A stretch of 64,000 bases of DNA from Ophiodon elongatus (lineage: Eukaryota > Chordata > Actinopteri > Perciformes > Hexagrammidae), in NCBI GenBank assembly GCA_016806645.1, contig JACSYO010000475.1, positions 1,311,001-1,375,000 of the forward strand. Reading direction: 5' to 3'. Positions within the stretch are counted from its first letter, which is position 1. Each line of letters begins with the position of its first letter. This document shows, one piece after another, positions 52,801 through 61,508 of the stretch. The notes beneath the pieces are model-generated. The model searched no databases, was not told where the DNA came from, and worked only from the letters and a program-made list of their open reading frames with translations. The position numbers were made by a program, and so were the translations under genes.

Positions 52801-54662
52801 CTTCTTAAGTGGTAACTCTAAATCCTTGAGAGACATAATCTGGGTTATTACCTTCATTTTGAATGCAACAAATCATATTGTATTCAATGCCTTTGGCAGA
52901 TATTAGTTATGATTTACACTGCCTGAAGGTTGATATGCTTTGATTTATATGTTCATCACTTGAACCATTTTGTTGGTGGCCACTTACCAACTCTGGGGAA
53001 TTCCAGACCTGAAGTCAAAGTCTGAATCAGGCACATAAATAACATAGTAACATAACGTTTGATATTTTGTTCCTCACTGAATGCCAACAGAGGTGTTAGT
53101 AGCAGCACGCCTTTAATGTACATTTTGCGATGTGGCAACATTTTACAGAGAGTCTGTGGTATTTCAGTTGAACTTTCTCAGATGTGACCCCACATATCTT
53201 GTGTTCTCTCTTATCACCGGTGTCAGCAGTGTGTCCTGCCAGAAGACCTCCACTGAGTTTGGATTTTGAGGTTGAGGTGTAATGACTTGAAGAAGATATA
53301 CTGTAAATGACTCAAAAATGACTTGCTCACATCAACCATAACGACAGTGATGAATAGTGAAAACAAGAATCTGGAGCGGGAGAGGGAAAGAATCAAGGAT
53401 AGATGGAGCGACAGGAGGAAGTTAGAAGTGAGAGAATAGAGTTGCTTGATGGATGTAGAAGGCTGTGGGCTTTTGTCAGTGAGTGATGCGATGGGACGGC
53501 GTACTGTGGTCCCTGCTGGACTGTTTTTGTTGATCTTTCCCTTTTCTCTTCGCTGATTAATGGTTCATATAGGTAGTGAGGCGAAGGAAAGATGTGGTCT
53601 CAACCTGGTTACAGTCTGCCCTGTGCTCTCCTCCCGCTGTGTTCTCACTCTCTGTCTTTCTTTCTGCCTCATTCACTTTTGCTCCCTCTGTCCATATTTT
53701 CTCTTCCTTCATACTATCTGCCTCCATTTGTCTTCCCTCCCTTCATTTTCGCGCCTACTTCTCCTTCTCTATCCATTCTTGTCCTCCATCTGTTGGTACC
53801 ACCGCAAGAAGGAGTGTATGTACAAATTAAACTTGGGTGAGAACTTAATGAATGTAGGAAGACAGGGGGGTGGTTGGCATAAGCAAATGGAAAACAGGTC
53901 CTTTTTTGGTTGACCACTAATTATTAACTTCACATTTAAACCCTGGGCCTCTTGTGATGAGTCCTTTGCAGGCCAGTTATAGTATATGACCTCATCTGAA
54001 CTCGACTGACCATGGTCACCACTCTCAGGCCCAACAGCATGCTCCTGGGTTCCTGGGTTGTTGCGGTTTGGGATGCAGTGTGTGTAGTAAAGCGTCGAGG
54101 CCCCCAGTAAAAACATGGCGCCGTCCAAAATAAAGCCCCCGCAAGTTCTTCGTAGGCCATGTGTAAAAGCCATAAAATGAAGTTATAGGGGTCAGAATGG
54201 AGATGAGATATTTAATGGTTTACACAGGGAACGAGGTAAACTGGTGCACAATGACAGGATCTGACAAACACTAGTGTTTGCACACTGCTATTTATGCATA
54301 TGCTCATTTGTGTTGTCGTGCATACTGCAGATTAAATTATGCGTTAAGTAAAAGGACATCCAAGGTACATTTCATTTGTGTGATGGCTTTTCCCACATGA
54401 AGGTCTTTGGGAAATTCCTTTTTGCTCTCTACTTTCTATTTTTGCACATTTTGAAATTAAACAAAGGAAAAAAACACATAAACACAGAGAAAAATTAGGG
54501 CTTCGCTTGGTCTGCTGTCAGTCAGCGGATGGTTAACCAGGAGGCAGTGAGGTGCTGATAGAGATAGTCAGAGACAATACTCTCCTTTCTTTTATTCTGA
54601 CCTCCTCTCTCCTCAGGGTTACCTTGCTTAGCTCAGACCACTTAACCTCTAATTTCATACAA

Positions 54663-54727
<65 letters not shown>

Positions 54728-56159
54728 CGAATCAATGACTGTTAGGTTAAAGTTCTGCTTTTGAGCTTTAAAAGTATTTGGATGTGATAACATCGATATC
54801 ACGTAAATAGCTCTTTTTACCCCTTGGTCGGGTTGTAACAGGATGAGATTTTCACGGTATGATTACCATATTATTATTATTATTTTTTAAGTGTTTCCCA
54901 CAGGATTTTGTGAGACTATAGTGGATGGACCTCGAACCATCTAAGGGGGTGCTCGGGGCTAGATCTATGAAGGGCTTTGTGCTCTTGTAAACAATTTTGT
55001 GCTTTTGTTTAAGCAGTGGTGGAATGTAACGTTTACATTTCATGGCCTTCATCAGCAGATGAGAGAGTTTGCTTTGGTTGTCATGGCGAAAGGTCATTTA
55101 TCACGTAACCAAAAAACCTCAGGGTTACGCTATATGGCTTGCATTTTAATTAATTCAAATTAATATGTGGGACCCAAATATGTCTTCTGTACAAGATCAG
55201 CTTGTTAGACAGACCAGCAGAATGACAAGATACTGTGCTACTTGTTGATCAAGCAGACATGAAGATGATCTCAGGCACCTACTGTACACAGCAGACACAC
55301 AATTGTTCTGCACATGTTTGCCAGAGTGACTGTTCAGTGTGGTTTGACAGGAAATGGATTCCCTGGAAACAGGATGTAGCAACTGGCGTGCGGCACTGGA
55401 AATGATCAGGAAAAATAATCAAAGAAGGAGCAAGTGTTAATGAGGGGGAACGCCTGCAGCGTCTCTTCCTCTATATGTGCATGTGTGTGTTGTGTCCATC
55501 TCTGCTGGAGGAGTTAATGATGATGGATGGAGGGAGAAAGAGGGAATGAGGCAGATGTGTGCAGTGAAGGTTAGTGTGATGGCACTCGGGTTGAGTCGCC
55601 TACATTTTCTGTGTCATATATCCCACCTCTGGTACAATACTAAAGGCATGACATGATTGTCTTTCATGCTTTGGCAGAAAACACTCTTTCATTCTGTTGA
55701 CAAAGATCCTTTTGTTAGTGGATCCTGGGAGTTCTGTGTGTGTTCGTGTCTGCGCCCTTGCCTTTTTTTCTTTTTCTTTTTTTTTACATCTGCGCTTTCC
55801 CATGTTCCCTCTGTAGCCCGTGGGCAGACAGCTGTGTTGCCATGGTTTGATCCACAGATGTCGGAGTATACAATGAAACTGCCCCAAACTCCACCTCACA
55901 GCCCCTGCTGTGAGGCATTTACATCCGCTTATTATCCCTAGCCGACCCTGAGGTGATCAGACTATTATATGATTCCTGATCAGAGCTCTGACTGTTGCCT
56001 TAACCCTGGCTTTGATGGCACACCTCAAATGACATAAAGCCTAAGACCCAGGACAGGGAACGTCCTTCATTTCCGCACAGATCAGCCCCAGTGTCGTAAT
56101 GTCTGGCGCGGCCAGCGCAGGTGGAGAGAATCCTCCGTGTGTGCATGTGCTCGTAAATA

Positions 56160-56252
<93 letters not shown>

Positions 56253-56390
56253 CGTGCGTGTGTATGTGTGGAAATAAGAGAGTCCAGAATCATTGCAGGG
56301 TCTTGGAGAAGCTCGGACCTTGTTCAGGGTCGCTCTGTGAAGTGCCTCATTCTTCCGTTTGACATTGCAACATCTCATTGCACCTGTGCG

Positions 56391-56457
<67 letters not shown>

Positions 56458-58966
56458 GCGTACATACATGCCAACATGCATTAATGCGCTCATAAGAAAA
56501 TAAGTCCCACTTTGGTCTTCATGCTGTCTAACCTCACAACCAACAGTGACCTCTTGACATCTATTGGAAGTTTCTATTGCCTCATCTGGAAACTGTGGAT
56601 CATTTAACACTACTTCTTCTCACATCGGTGCCAACAGTAAAAGCTGCTTATTCACCATCTGTTAATACTGTAACATATGTATTTCATAAACTGGATTGGC
56701 CATTTTTTTATTTACCTTTTACCAATCTTTGAAAAAACAGATATTAGTCAGACTGACAGCAAAACTAACAGCAACTGGCTGTTTGAACCCAGCAGTCCAC
56801 ATTCATTCTCTTCTTTCATCATCATATGAGGGTGTGTTGGTTTATCTTTGATGCATATATTTCAATAAAAATAGATATTTGAATGATTATAGCTAATATG
56901 GGAGACTCTCTGGTGGTCTAGCATCATCTTGAAATGAGATAGCCCTTCTCATTTTTGTGATACAATCCAGACTTGGCCACATTAATGGCTAGACAAACAT
57001 GAATTAGTCAAACATTATTTCATAAATTTAGATGATTAATTTCACAGCATGGGCCTTTAAATAAATTATGTCTAATGGCTGCCTGGTGCTGTATTTATAC
57101 AGGCTGGCTGGACATCATACAGCCAGTGAACTGAATAGCCCACACAGCTGTCTCTAGTGCACCGCAGCAGCCCAAGCAGACCTGAGTTTAGACATCTATA
57201 CACTCCACCAGACCCACACTTGGGATTTTACAACTTTTATGGTGGTGTTGTCAGCTGATGTGACACTCATACTTATTCTTTGAACAGAAACACGAAGAAT
57301 GAGTCAAATTCGTGGTGTCTGTGTGTTAATGTGTCCATGTTTGAAGGTTAGAGATATTTAAAGAGCCAGGGCGAGAGATAAGAGATCATATTAGAAATGG
57401 ATTTCTGGTCAAACTATGACTACTCGCACCCAAGTGGGTGCGTGAGAGTGCAACTGTCAGTGTGTGAGTATGCAATTATCGGTGCATCCCCAGGCTTTTG
57501 CTGTGGTCGTTTTTAGTTCTGCCGTTTTGACTGTGGTCTACTCATATAGTCCCTGTGTTGTCTATTGTGGCCCAGAGCCGACACTGGGCCTGATACCTTT
57601 GCAGATTTGCCTGCCAGAAAAACTTTTATGATGAAATGTGAGGCAGGAAAAGGGGAGGTGAGGACAAACAGAGAAGCTGTTTTCTTTAAGCCTCTGTTTT
57701 ACTTTGCTAACTAGTGTCCAGAATCCACATTTGGCTGTCATTGCAGGCATGAGAGAGGAAGTCAAGGAGAATGAGTGTGTTTATGCATGTGTGTGCGTGG
57801 CTGCATGTTTAATTGCTGGTACATGCATGTAGAAAACTGTTGAATATATGCATGTGTACTTGCACACTTTAGAGTGGTCATTAGTTTGTTACTCTTCGTT
57901 TAAACACATTCCACACATTACAAATAATTAATAGTTATGCAACCACAGAATCTTGAAAACATATCAAGGTCATTTTTTAAATGATATGGTGCTGAGTGAG
58001 GGGCTGGAAAGCTTAAGTGAGGTTTTGGGGGGGAACGATGGGGTGATATATATGCGTTTTTAATTCATCTATTCTGAGAAACGCCTCAATACAATCTCCA
58101 ATGTTCCTTTTGAATTTGATCTTGGCCAGATTGGGCAGCATTTGGCCCTTCTACTTCTTTTCCTCACCGCTCACTTTCTTACTCTTTCTCTCATACACTA
58201 AACAAAAGAAAAGCTTTGATAACAAAACAGGATGTGGTCCCCAGTGTCCAATTGCATAAGCAGAATCAGTACCCCAGTTGTCCTTGAGAGCGTAGGAGTT
58301 CTGCTTTGAGTGTTATCACTCTCACATGGAAACACACAGAAATGCACAACGCTACAAAGTCATAGCTGGGAAATGTGGGCCTGTCCCAAAGACAACCTGG
58401 CTTGAGGACTTGAGGGATTTCTCACAAGGACACATCACTTTGTCTCACCACAGGCCCTACACCTTTAAACGGCAATAGGAAAACTCCTGGAGAGTATAGA
58501 GCATGGCTGGGAGGATGGAGTGTTGAAAGAGAGGTAGAAGTGACGGGTTGAAAGTGAGAGGTTTTGTTGGAAGGCAACATTGAGAAGAACAGGACTAGAG
58601 GGAAAGGAAAATTGGAGAGGAAATTGAAGGAGAAGTGAGAGGTTAATCACCTTGACTTGTTAGCTGTCTATCATCTCAGCATGTGTGCCAGCTGATAAAG
58701 CCATACAGTATTTCCTGTTACAGACCTGCGGATGGAGTCGGAGTTTGAGCCAGTGGAAGAGCAGCATATCAGGGGTGTTAATGTGCTCTGAAGAATTCCC
58801 ATCATCTCTCCCCACCGTCTTTCACTTAATTCAATTCAATATGCGTTATTGGCATGAGTGTAACACAGAAAATATTGCCAAAGGGTCAAGTAATAATGAG
58901 ATAAAAAAGAAAAGGGTACAATTCATAAAATATAGTAAATAGCAGCAAACAATGAACACTTGCTCT

Positions 58967-59061
<95 letters not shown>

Positions 59062-61508
59062 TGAGAGGCTTTGGCAGTATGTGGTGATTGTGGGTGTTCG
59101 GTGTGTGTTTTATTTATCGCTCTCCTTGCTCTCCCCCTAACTCCTCTCCATCCTTTCATCCCTCCCTCCTCATCTGTCCATCTCTCCCTCTTTGTTTTCC
59201 GTGTACTGTGCCTGGCAGCGGAGAGTGCTTTAAGAGGGTATTAGCAGGGTGTCTGTACAGTACTATCACAGCTTAGTGGGCCAGTGCAGGTGAGACAGCA
59301 GGGATTTCCTGTTAGGCCTCTCTGCTACATTCTTGCTAAATTGCTCCTTGCCAGGTGGGGTTGGAAGGGAGGGGGTTCTCTGCCTTTGCCTTATTCTGTC
59401 TCATACACACAGTGGCAAACACTAATGCACACGCACGCATGTGGCAACACATGGGTGCAGTACAGGATGATGTGTGTGTGCTAACATAATGTACGCACAA
59501 AGGATTAGTGGTGCCACTAGTGTGTGTGTGTGTGTGTGTGCGTGTGTCAGTGTGGAGTGGGGAGGACAGAGCAGGCCTCAGTATTAGTCTCTGGTTGTCT
59601 GCCAGAGGAGCAATATGAGATAAATACTTCACCATCTTACACCTGGGGGTCCCGGCCTGCTTTCTAATGCTACTGCTTGAGAGGAGCCCTCTGTGTGTCT
59701 GTGGCCTGCAAGGTGTACTCTCATTTTACACAAATTCATACGGGCAGGTAGGAACTACTGCAGGCCCAACACCATACCTCTCGATTGTGTTCTCAGTATA
59801 TGTGTTATTTTCCATTTCTTTAGTTTTTACTGCCACATTATTGTTTTTTTCTACTGTGGTTTGTTGTGTGTCTACGAAAGCTAAAGTAGAAATATTGTAA
59901 TGTAAACATACTACATCCGATCCATAATTATTATTTTTTTTAAGTAAACTTTTATTGATATCATGATCGTTCTCATATATTCCTTTGAAAGACAATGAAA
60001 AAACCTTTTCCCCAAAATGTTGAACTTCATTTGTAGGAAATACATAAATAGCAAAGCTGTGTGGAGAAATGTTTACTATTTTTCATTCTATTAGTTATGC
60101 TTTATTAGCAGTATAATAGTGCATTATATTTGATATGTTCATTGTAGGTTTTTAAACTCAATATGCAAAGTTACTATAACTGTCAAATAAGTAACTTATT
60201 TTCCTCTGAAGTGTAGTGGAGTACAGATATGAAGTAGTATAATACTCGAGTTGTACTTTAGGACAGTACTTCAGTAAATTCATTTGTTACTTTCCACCAT
60301 TGCTCCCTTCCTCCTTAAGTGACCTGGGAAATCGTTGAAAGATGAGCCGGGGAGTACAACAGAGCCTGTGCTTTAAGTGTTTTCACACGTCCCCTCTGTC
60401 TCCAAGTGAGGCTTGTTAAAACGACTGTTAATAAGACCTCCCTCACTTTTTTTTCTTCCTTTTCTTAGAATGCATGTGTGTGCGTCTCATGAATTCATCT
60501 AAAAAACATGCACACCTTAAAATTAAGTTCAAATGGGTTCACTCTTTGCGCCATGGCTAAAAGTTACTGGAAATGTAATCAGGTGTTGAAGAGCAACAGA
60601 GGAGCACATCGTCGGTCCATGACAGCCGGCTGAGAGTGTGTGTGTGTGTGTGTGTGTGAGTGTGAATGTACATGTGTGTGGGTCACCGTAGGCGGTGCAG
60701 CAGAACACTGATAGATGTCCAATAATAAGTTCTGGACTGAGCTCAGATATCACTCATCTCATTGCACGTGGCCAGATACGGAGGATTTTAATGTGTGAGT
60801 GTGAAGTGTGGGAGCAGTCTGATCTTTGGCAGCACTGGTCCAATCATACAGCACTCTCAATAACAAATGATGGGACAGGCGGGTCCTCTCTCTCTCTCGC
60901 TCTCTCTCTCTCACTGCATCAGTTCACAGTGGTTCATGTTATGGACCTTTAACTACTTCCAAATGTCAACGAGTAAATGTGTTGAGAAATGTCAGTTCCA
61001 GTACTGAATAGTGACATCCTGTAAAAAAACATAATAATTCTGTTTCAGTCAATCTGGTCTATTTCTATTACAGACTACATTCAACCCACAGTATATGCTT
61101 GCCTATCCATCTGCCTGTCTGGCTAAACTGTGTGAATATTGGTTTATATTACCCACTCTGACTCTTATTTTCCCTTTTCTCTCTGGCTGTCTGACATTCT
61201 GTCTACCTGTCTCTTAGTATAACTATATAGTTTGTGTTGTACAGCAGCTCCCTTGCTGACTATATGTCAGCCAAATCCCTATTGTTTTGTCAGTTCAAGT
61301 TTCTGTCTGACTTTTTATCTGCTTATCTGAACTTTTCTAGGTAGATGCTCTGCGAGTGCGTCTGGAGGAGAAGGAGCAGTTGCTGACCAAGAAGACCAAG
61401 CAGCTGCAGGACCTGACCGATGAGAAGAGCACTCTAACTGGGGAGATCAGAGACATGAAGGACATGCTGGATGTCAAGGAGAGGAAGGTTAATGTCCTGC
61501 AGAAGAAG
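31467..61508 (+). CDS. erc2: ERC/ELKS/CAST family active-zone scaffold, erc2-like, 3'-incomplete
   Basis: Six in-phase coding exons: 31467-32330, 35981-36778, 43105-43179, 45759-45914, 48442-48609 and 61341-61508, 743 codons in all; the gene continues past the window. Family signatures are KTLSMENIQSLSAAYATSG, TMTLGRSTSR, QSQLRELQRENDNLRREL, FRLQSEHERQAKELFLLRKT, VYKSHSKFMKTK, TNQNSDCKQHIEVLKESL and TGEIRDMKDMLDVKERK. ERC2 rather than ERC1 is favoured by LERNIRDLEDEVQML and NQNSDCKQ, and by the neighbours apeh and tlr9, which share human 3p with ERC2. ERC2/CAST organises the presynaptic active zone with RIM, Bassoon and liprin-alpha. Two oddities stand out: the N-terminus lacks the usual MYGSAR start, and exon 2 carries large low-complexity insertions. 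It may be a divergent teleost duplicate. The downstream coiled-coil exons and C-terminal RIM-binding end are outside the window. Confidence 0.88.
32331..35980 (+). other. erc2: erc2 intron
   Basis: About 3.65 kb with no supported exon. It holds a short (TG)n tract at 34540-34563. The 3' end is a pyrimidine-rich acceptor cttttctttctttgtag-like tract followed by cag, a tandem acceptor described in the findings. Confidence 0.85.
35981..36778 (+). CDS. erc2: erc2 exon with Pro/Ser-rich insertion and Gly-Gln repeat
   Basis: This exon has 266 codons (residues 289-554), phase 0. It opens with the conserved LTVQELQEELRAHREMN and later gives EENFFRLQSEHERQAKELF and RDESIQRLLEMLQ. Between these (about residues 327-445) sits a Ser/Pro/Asn-rich segment with repeated SPGHSP, HSPGP and SPRASPS motifs that human ERC1 and ERC2 lack. 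After LLEMLQ the usual acidic coiled-coil stretch is replaced by a Gly-Gln tandem repeat (about 504-526), then AEAQLENMHVRE rejoins the family. A hinge between two coiled coils is the simplest structural reading. Confidence 0.88.
36627..36692 (+). repeat. erc2: Coding hexamer-type minisatellite (Gly-Gln)
   Basis: Tandem GGTCAA/GGTCAG/GGACAA units with a few GGTCAT variants encode alternating Gly and Gln (or His). All units stay in frame, so slippage changes length without frameshift. Confidence 0.95.
37262..37452. repeat. Two (TG)n microsatellites
   Basis: TG tracts lie at 37262-37311 and 37428-37452, separated by about 115 bp of unique sequence. Confidence 0.95.
38570..38658. repeat. Compound (TG)n-(TA)n-(TG)n-(GA)n microsatellite
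   Basis: TG units give way to atatatgcatatatat, return to a longer TG tract and end in gagagagagaga. The palindromic TATATGCATATA centre could extrude as a hairpin. Confidence 0.9.
40036..40109. repeat. Perfect 30-bp inverted repeat, 14-nt loop
   Basis: Arm 40036-40065 (ctctggatagag to ctactgtat) and arm 40080-40109 are exact reverse complements. The arms are not low-complexity. It lies in an erc2 intron. Confidence 0.95.
41690..41990 (+). mobile_element. SINE-like teleost dispersed repeat
   Basis: Recognisable blocks are tgaggtgcctttgagcaac, taacccccaactgctccag, tggagctgcttggtggcc and ggtgtgaatatgtgtgg, ending ccctggttaaataaagctt plus an A run. The combination of gagcaa...ccccaactgctcc and a terminal ccctggttaaataaag followed by poly(A) is common in fish interspersed repeats. 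Orientation is plus from the A tail. The left boundary is approximate. Confidence 0.6.
43105..43179 (+). CDS. erc2: erc2 exon (ELHRR segment)
   Basis: Twenty-five codons, phase 0, acceptor ccccag and donor gtagga, encoding ELHRRNQLQADPAKTRALQT and VIDMK. It aligns without gaps to the ERC2 segment ELHRRSQLQ...TVIEMK. Confidence 0.93.
43180..45758 (+). other. erc2: erc2 intron
   Basis: About 2.6 kb without a recognised feature other than a short C/A-rich run (43695-43735) and a (TG)n tract (44083-44104). Confidence 0.85.
45759..45914 (+). CDS. erc2: erc2 coiled-coil exon
   Basis: Fifty-two codons, phase 0, acceptor gtgcag and a weak donor gtagaa. It encodes DTKISSLERNIRDLEDEVQM through VYKSHSKFMKTK and is nearly collinear with human ERC2, diagnostic for ERC2 over ERC1. 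Confidence 0.94.
46952..46990. repeat. Perfect 17-bp inverted repeat, 5-nt loop
   Basis: gaaaccagagaggacag (46952-46968), loop cgtcc, then its exact complement (46974-46990). A GC-containing stem this tight would form a stable RNA hairpin in the erc2 primary transcript. Confidence 0.93.
47774..47806. repeat. Two-copy direct repeat, 17-bp unit
   Basis: Unit ttctgtaatctgtaatc occurs twice in tandem, and each unit itself contains a ctgtaat doublet. Confidence 0.9.
48442..48609 (+). CDS. erc2: erc2 coiled-coil exon
   Basis: Fifty-six codons, phase 0, acceptor ttttcag and donor gtcagt, encoding IEQQKQELNRKESEMQALQT onward to AKEQRANTLQTE. It contains the near-invariant NQNSDCKQHIEVLKESL of ERC2. 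Confidence 0.94.
49643..49683 (+). ncRNA. Hammerhead-ribozyme-like sequence
   Basis: Stem I: gaaacg (49643-49648) pairs with tgtttc (49678-49683), six pairs including one G-U. Core box 1 is CTGAGGA (49649-49655), fitting CUGANGA. Stem II: agcc (49657-49660) pairs with ggct (49664-49667) around loop tcg. Core box 2 GAA (49668-49670) is followed by the palindromic ACATGT and then C49677 as the expected cleavage-site base (GUC). Very short palindromic stem III is known from retroelement hammerheads that act as dimers. One unpaired A (49656) sits between the core and stem II and may weaken or abolish activity. Confidence 0.45.
49750..50215 (-). mobile_element. Decayed non-LTR retrotransposon (LINE) reverse-transcriptase C-terminal fragment
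   Basis: On the minus strand the translation contains LHTLYSSLVLPYINYC, LQKGAMRIANNVEYR and SHALKFMDLVRFKTAQIM, typical of the end of fish LINE reverse transcriptases (L2/CR1-like). After a frameshift and stops near 49975 it continues with NNLLPGN-like and then TRNSMCITICGVNLWN-like sequence. The endonuclease and catalytic RT core are missing. It is a dead 5'-truncated copy. Confidence 0.75.
53940..54173 (-). CDS. Uncertain minus-strand ORF nested in erc2 intron
   Basis: An ATG at 54173 preceded by an in-frame stop opens a 134-codon frame reaching 53769. The first 78 codons have ordinary amino-acid composition: MAFTHGLRRTCGGF, a hydrophobic stretch GAMFLLGASTLYY, then an acidic hydrophilic part ending SSQEAQGLNVK. 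The later part looks random. I do not recognise it. It could be one exon of a nested small membrane-protein gene, a retrocopy remnant, or chance. Confidence 0.2.
54664..54729. repeat. (ACGC)n tetranucleotide microsatellite
   Basis: About 16 uninterrupted cgca units, each carrying a CpG, in otherwise CpG-poor intronic DNA. Confidence 0.95.
56162..56262. repeat. (GT)n microsatellite
   Basis: About 43 GT units followed by gcgtgcgtgcgtg. With the (CA)n tract at 56394 it forms a pair of complementary arrays. Confidence 0.95.
56394..56453. repeat. (CA)n microsatellite
   Basis: About 29 CA units, about 130 bp downstream of and complementary to the (GT)n array. Confidence 0.95.
58828..58935 (+). 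repeat. Possible dispersed repeat fragment
   Basis: The blocks attcaattcaatatgcgtta, ttggcatgagtgtaacac and aatattgccaaagggtc resemble a common fish dispersed sequence (caattcaat...tattggcatgaatgtaac...attgccaaag). Its family is unknown to me and the boundaries are approximate. Confidence 0.45.
58972..59058. repeat. (TG)n microsatellite
   Basis: About 43 uninterrupted TG units. Confidence 0.95.
60085..60302 (+). mobile_element. DNA-transposon (MITE-type) remnant, right end
   Basis: The blocks tagcagtataatagtgcatt, aaagttactataactgtcaa, cctctgaagtgtagtggagt, gaagtagtataatactcgag and tcatttgttactttccacca reproduce in order the right half of a very common fish repeat ending in TTCCACCACTG (here attg). 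The left half is absent. A short match to the opposite terminus (cagtggtggaatgtaac) occurs alone at 55014-55030. Confidence 0.7.
61341..61508 (+). CDS. erc2: erc2 coiled-coil exon, last in window
   Basis: Fifty-six codons, phase 0, acceptor ttttctag and donor gtaagt. It encodes VDALRVRLEEKEQLLTKKTK, QLQDLTDEK and ends VKERKVNVLQKK. The next family exon (IENLQEQL...) is not in the remaining 2.5 kb. Confidence 0.94.

Larger units (their letters stand above)
48610..61340 (+). other. erc2: Large erc2 intron (12.7 kb)
   Basis: The flanking exons are contiguous in the family (LQTE then VDALR), so no coding exon is expected. It holds a hammerhead-like sequence, a LINE fragment, several long microsatellites, a minus-strand ORF of unknown status (53940-54173) and a DNA-transposon remnant (60085-60302). 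The rest is unique AT-rich sequence in which I recognise nothing. Confidence 0.8.
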
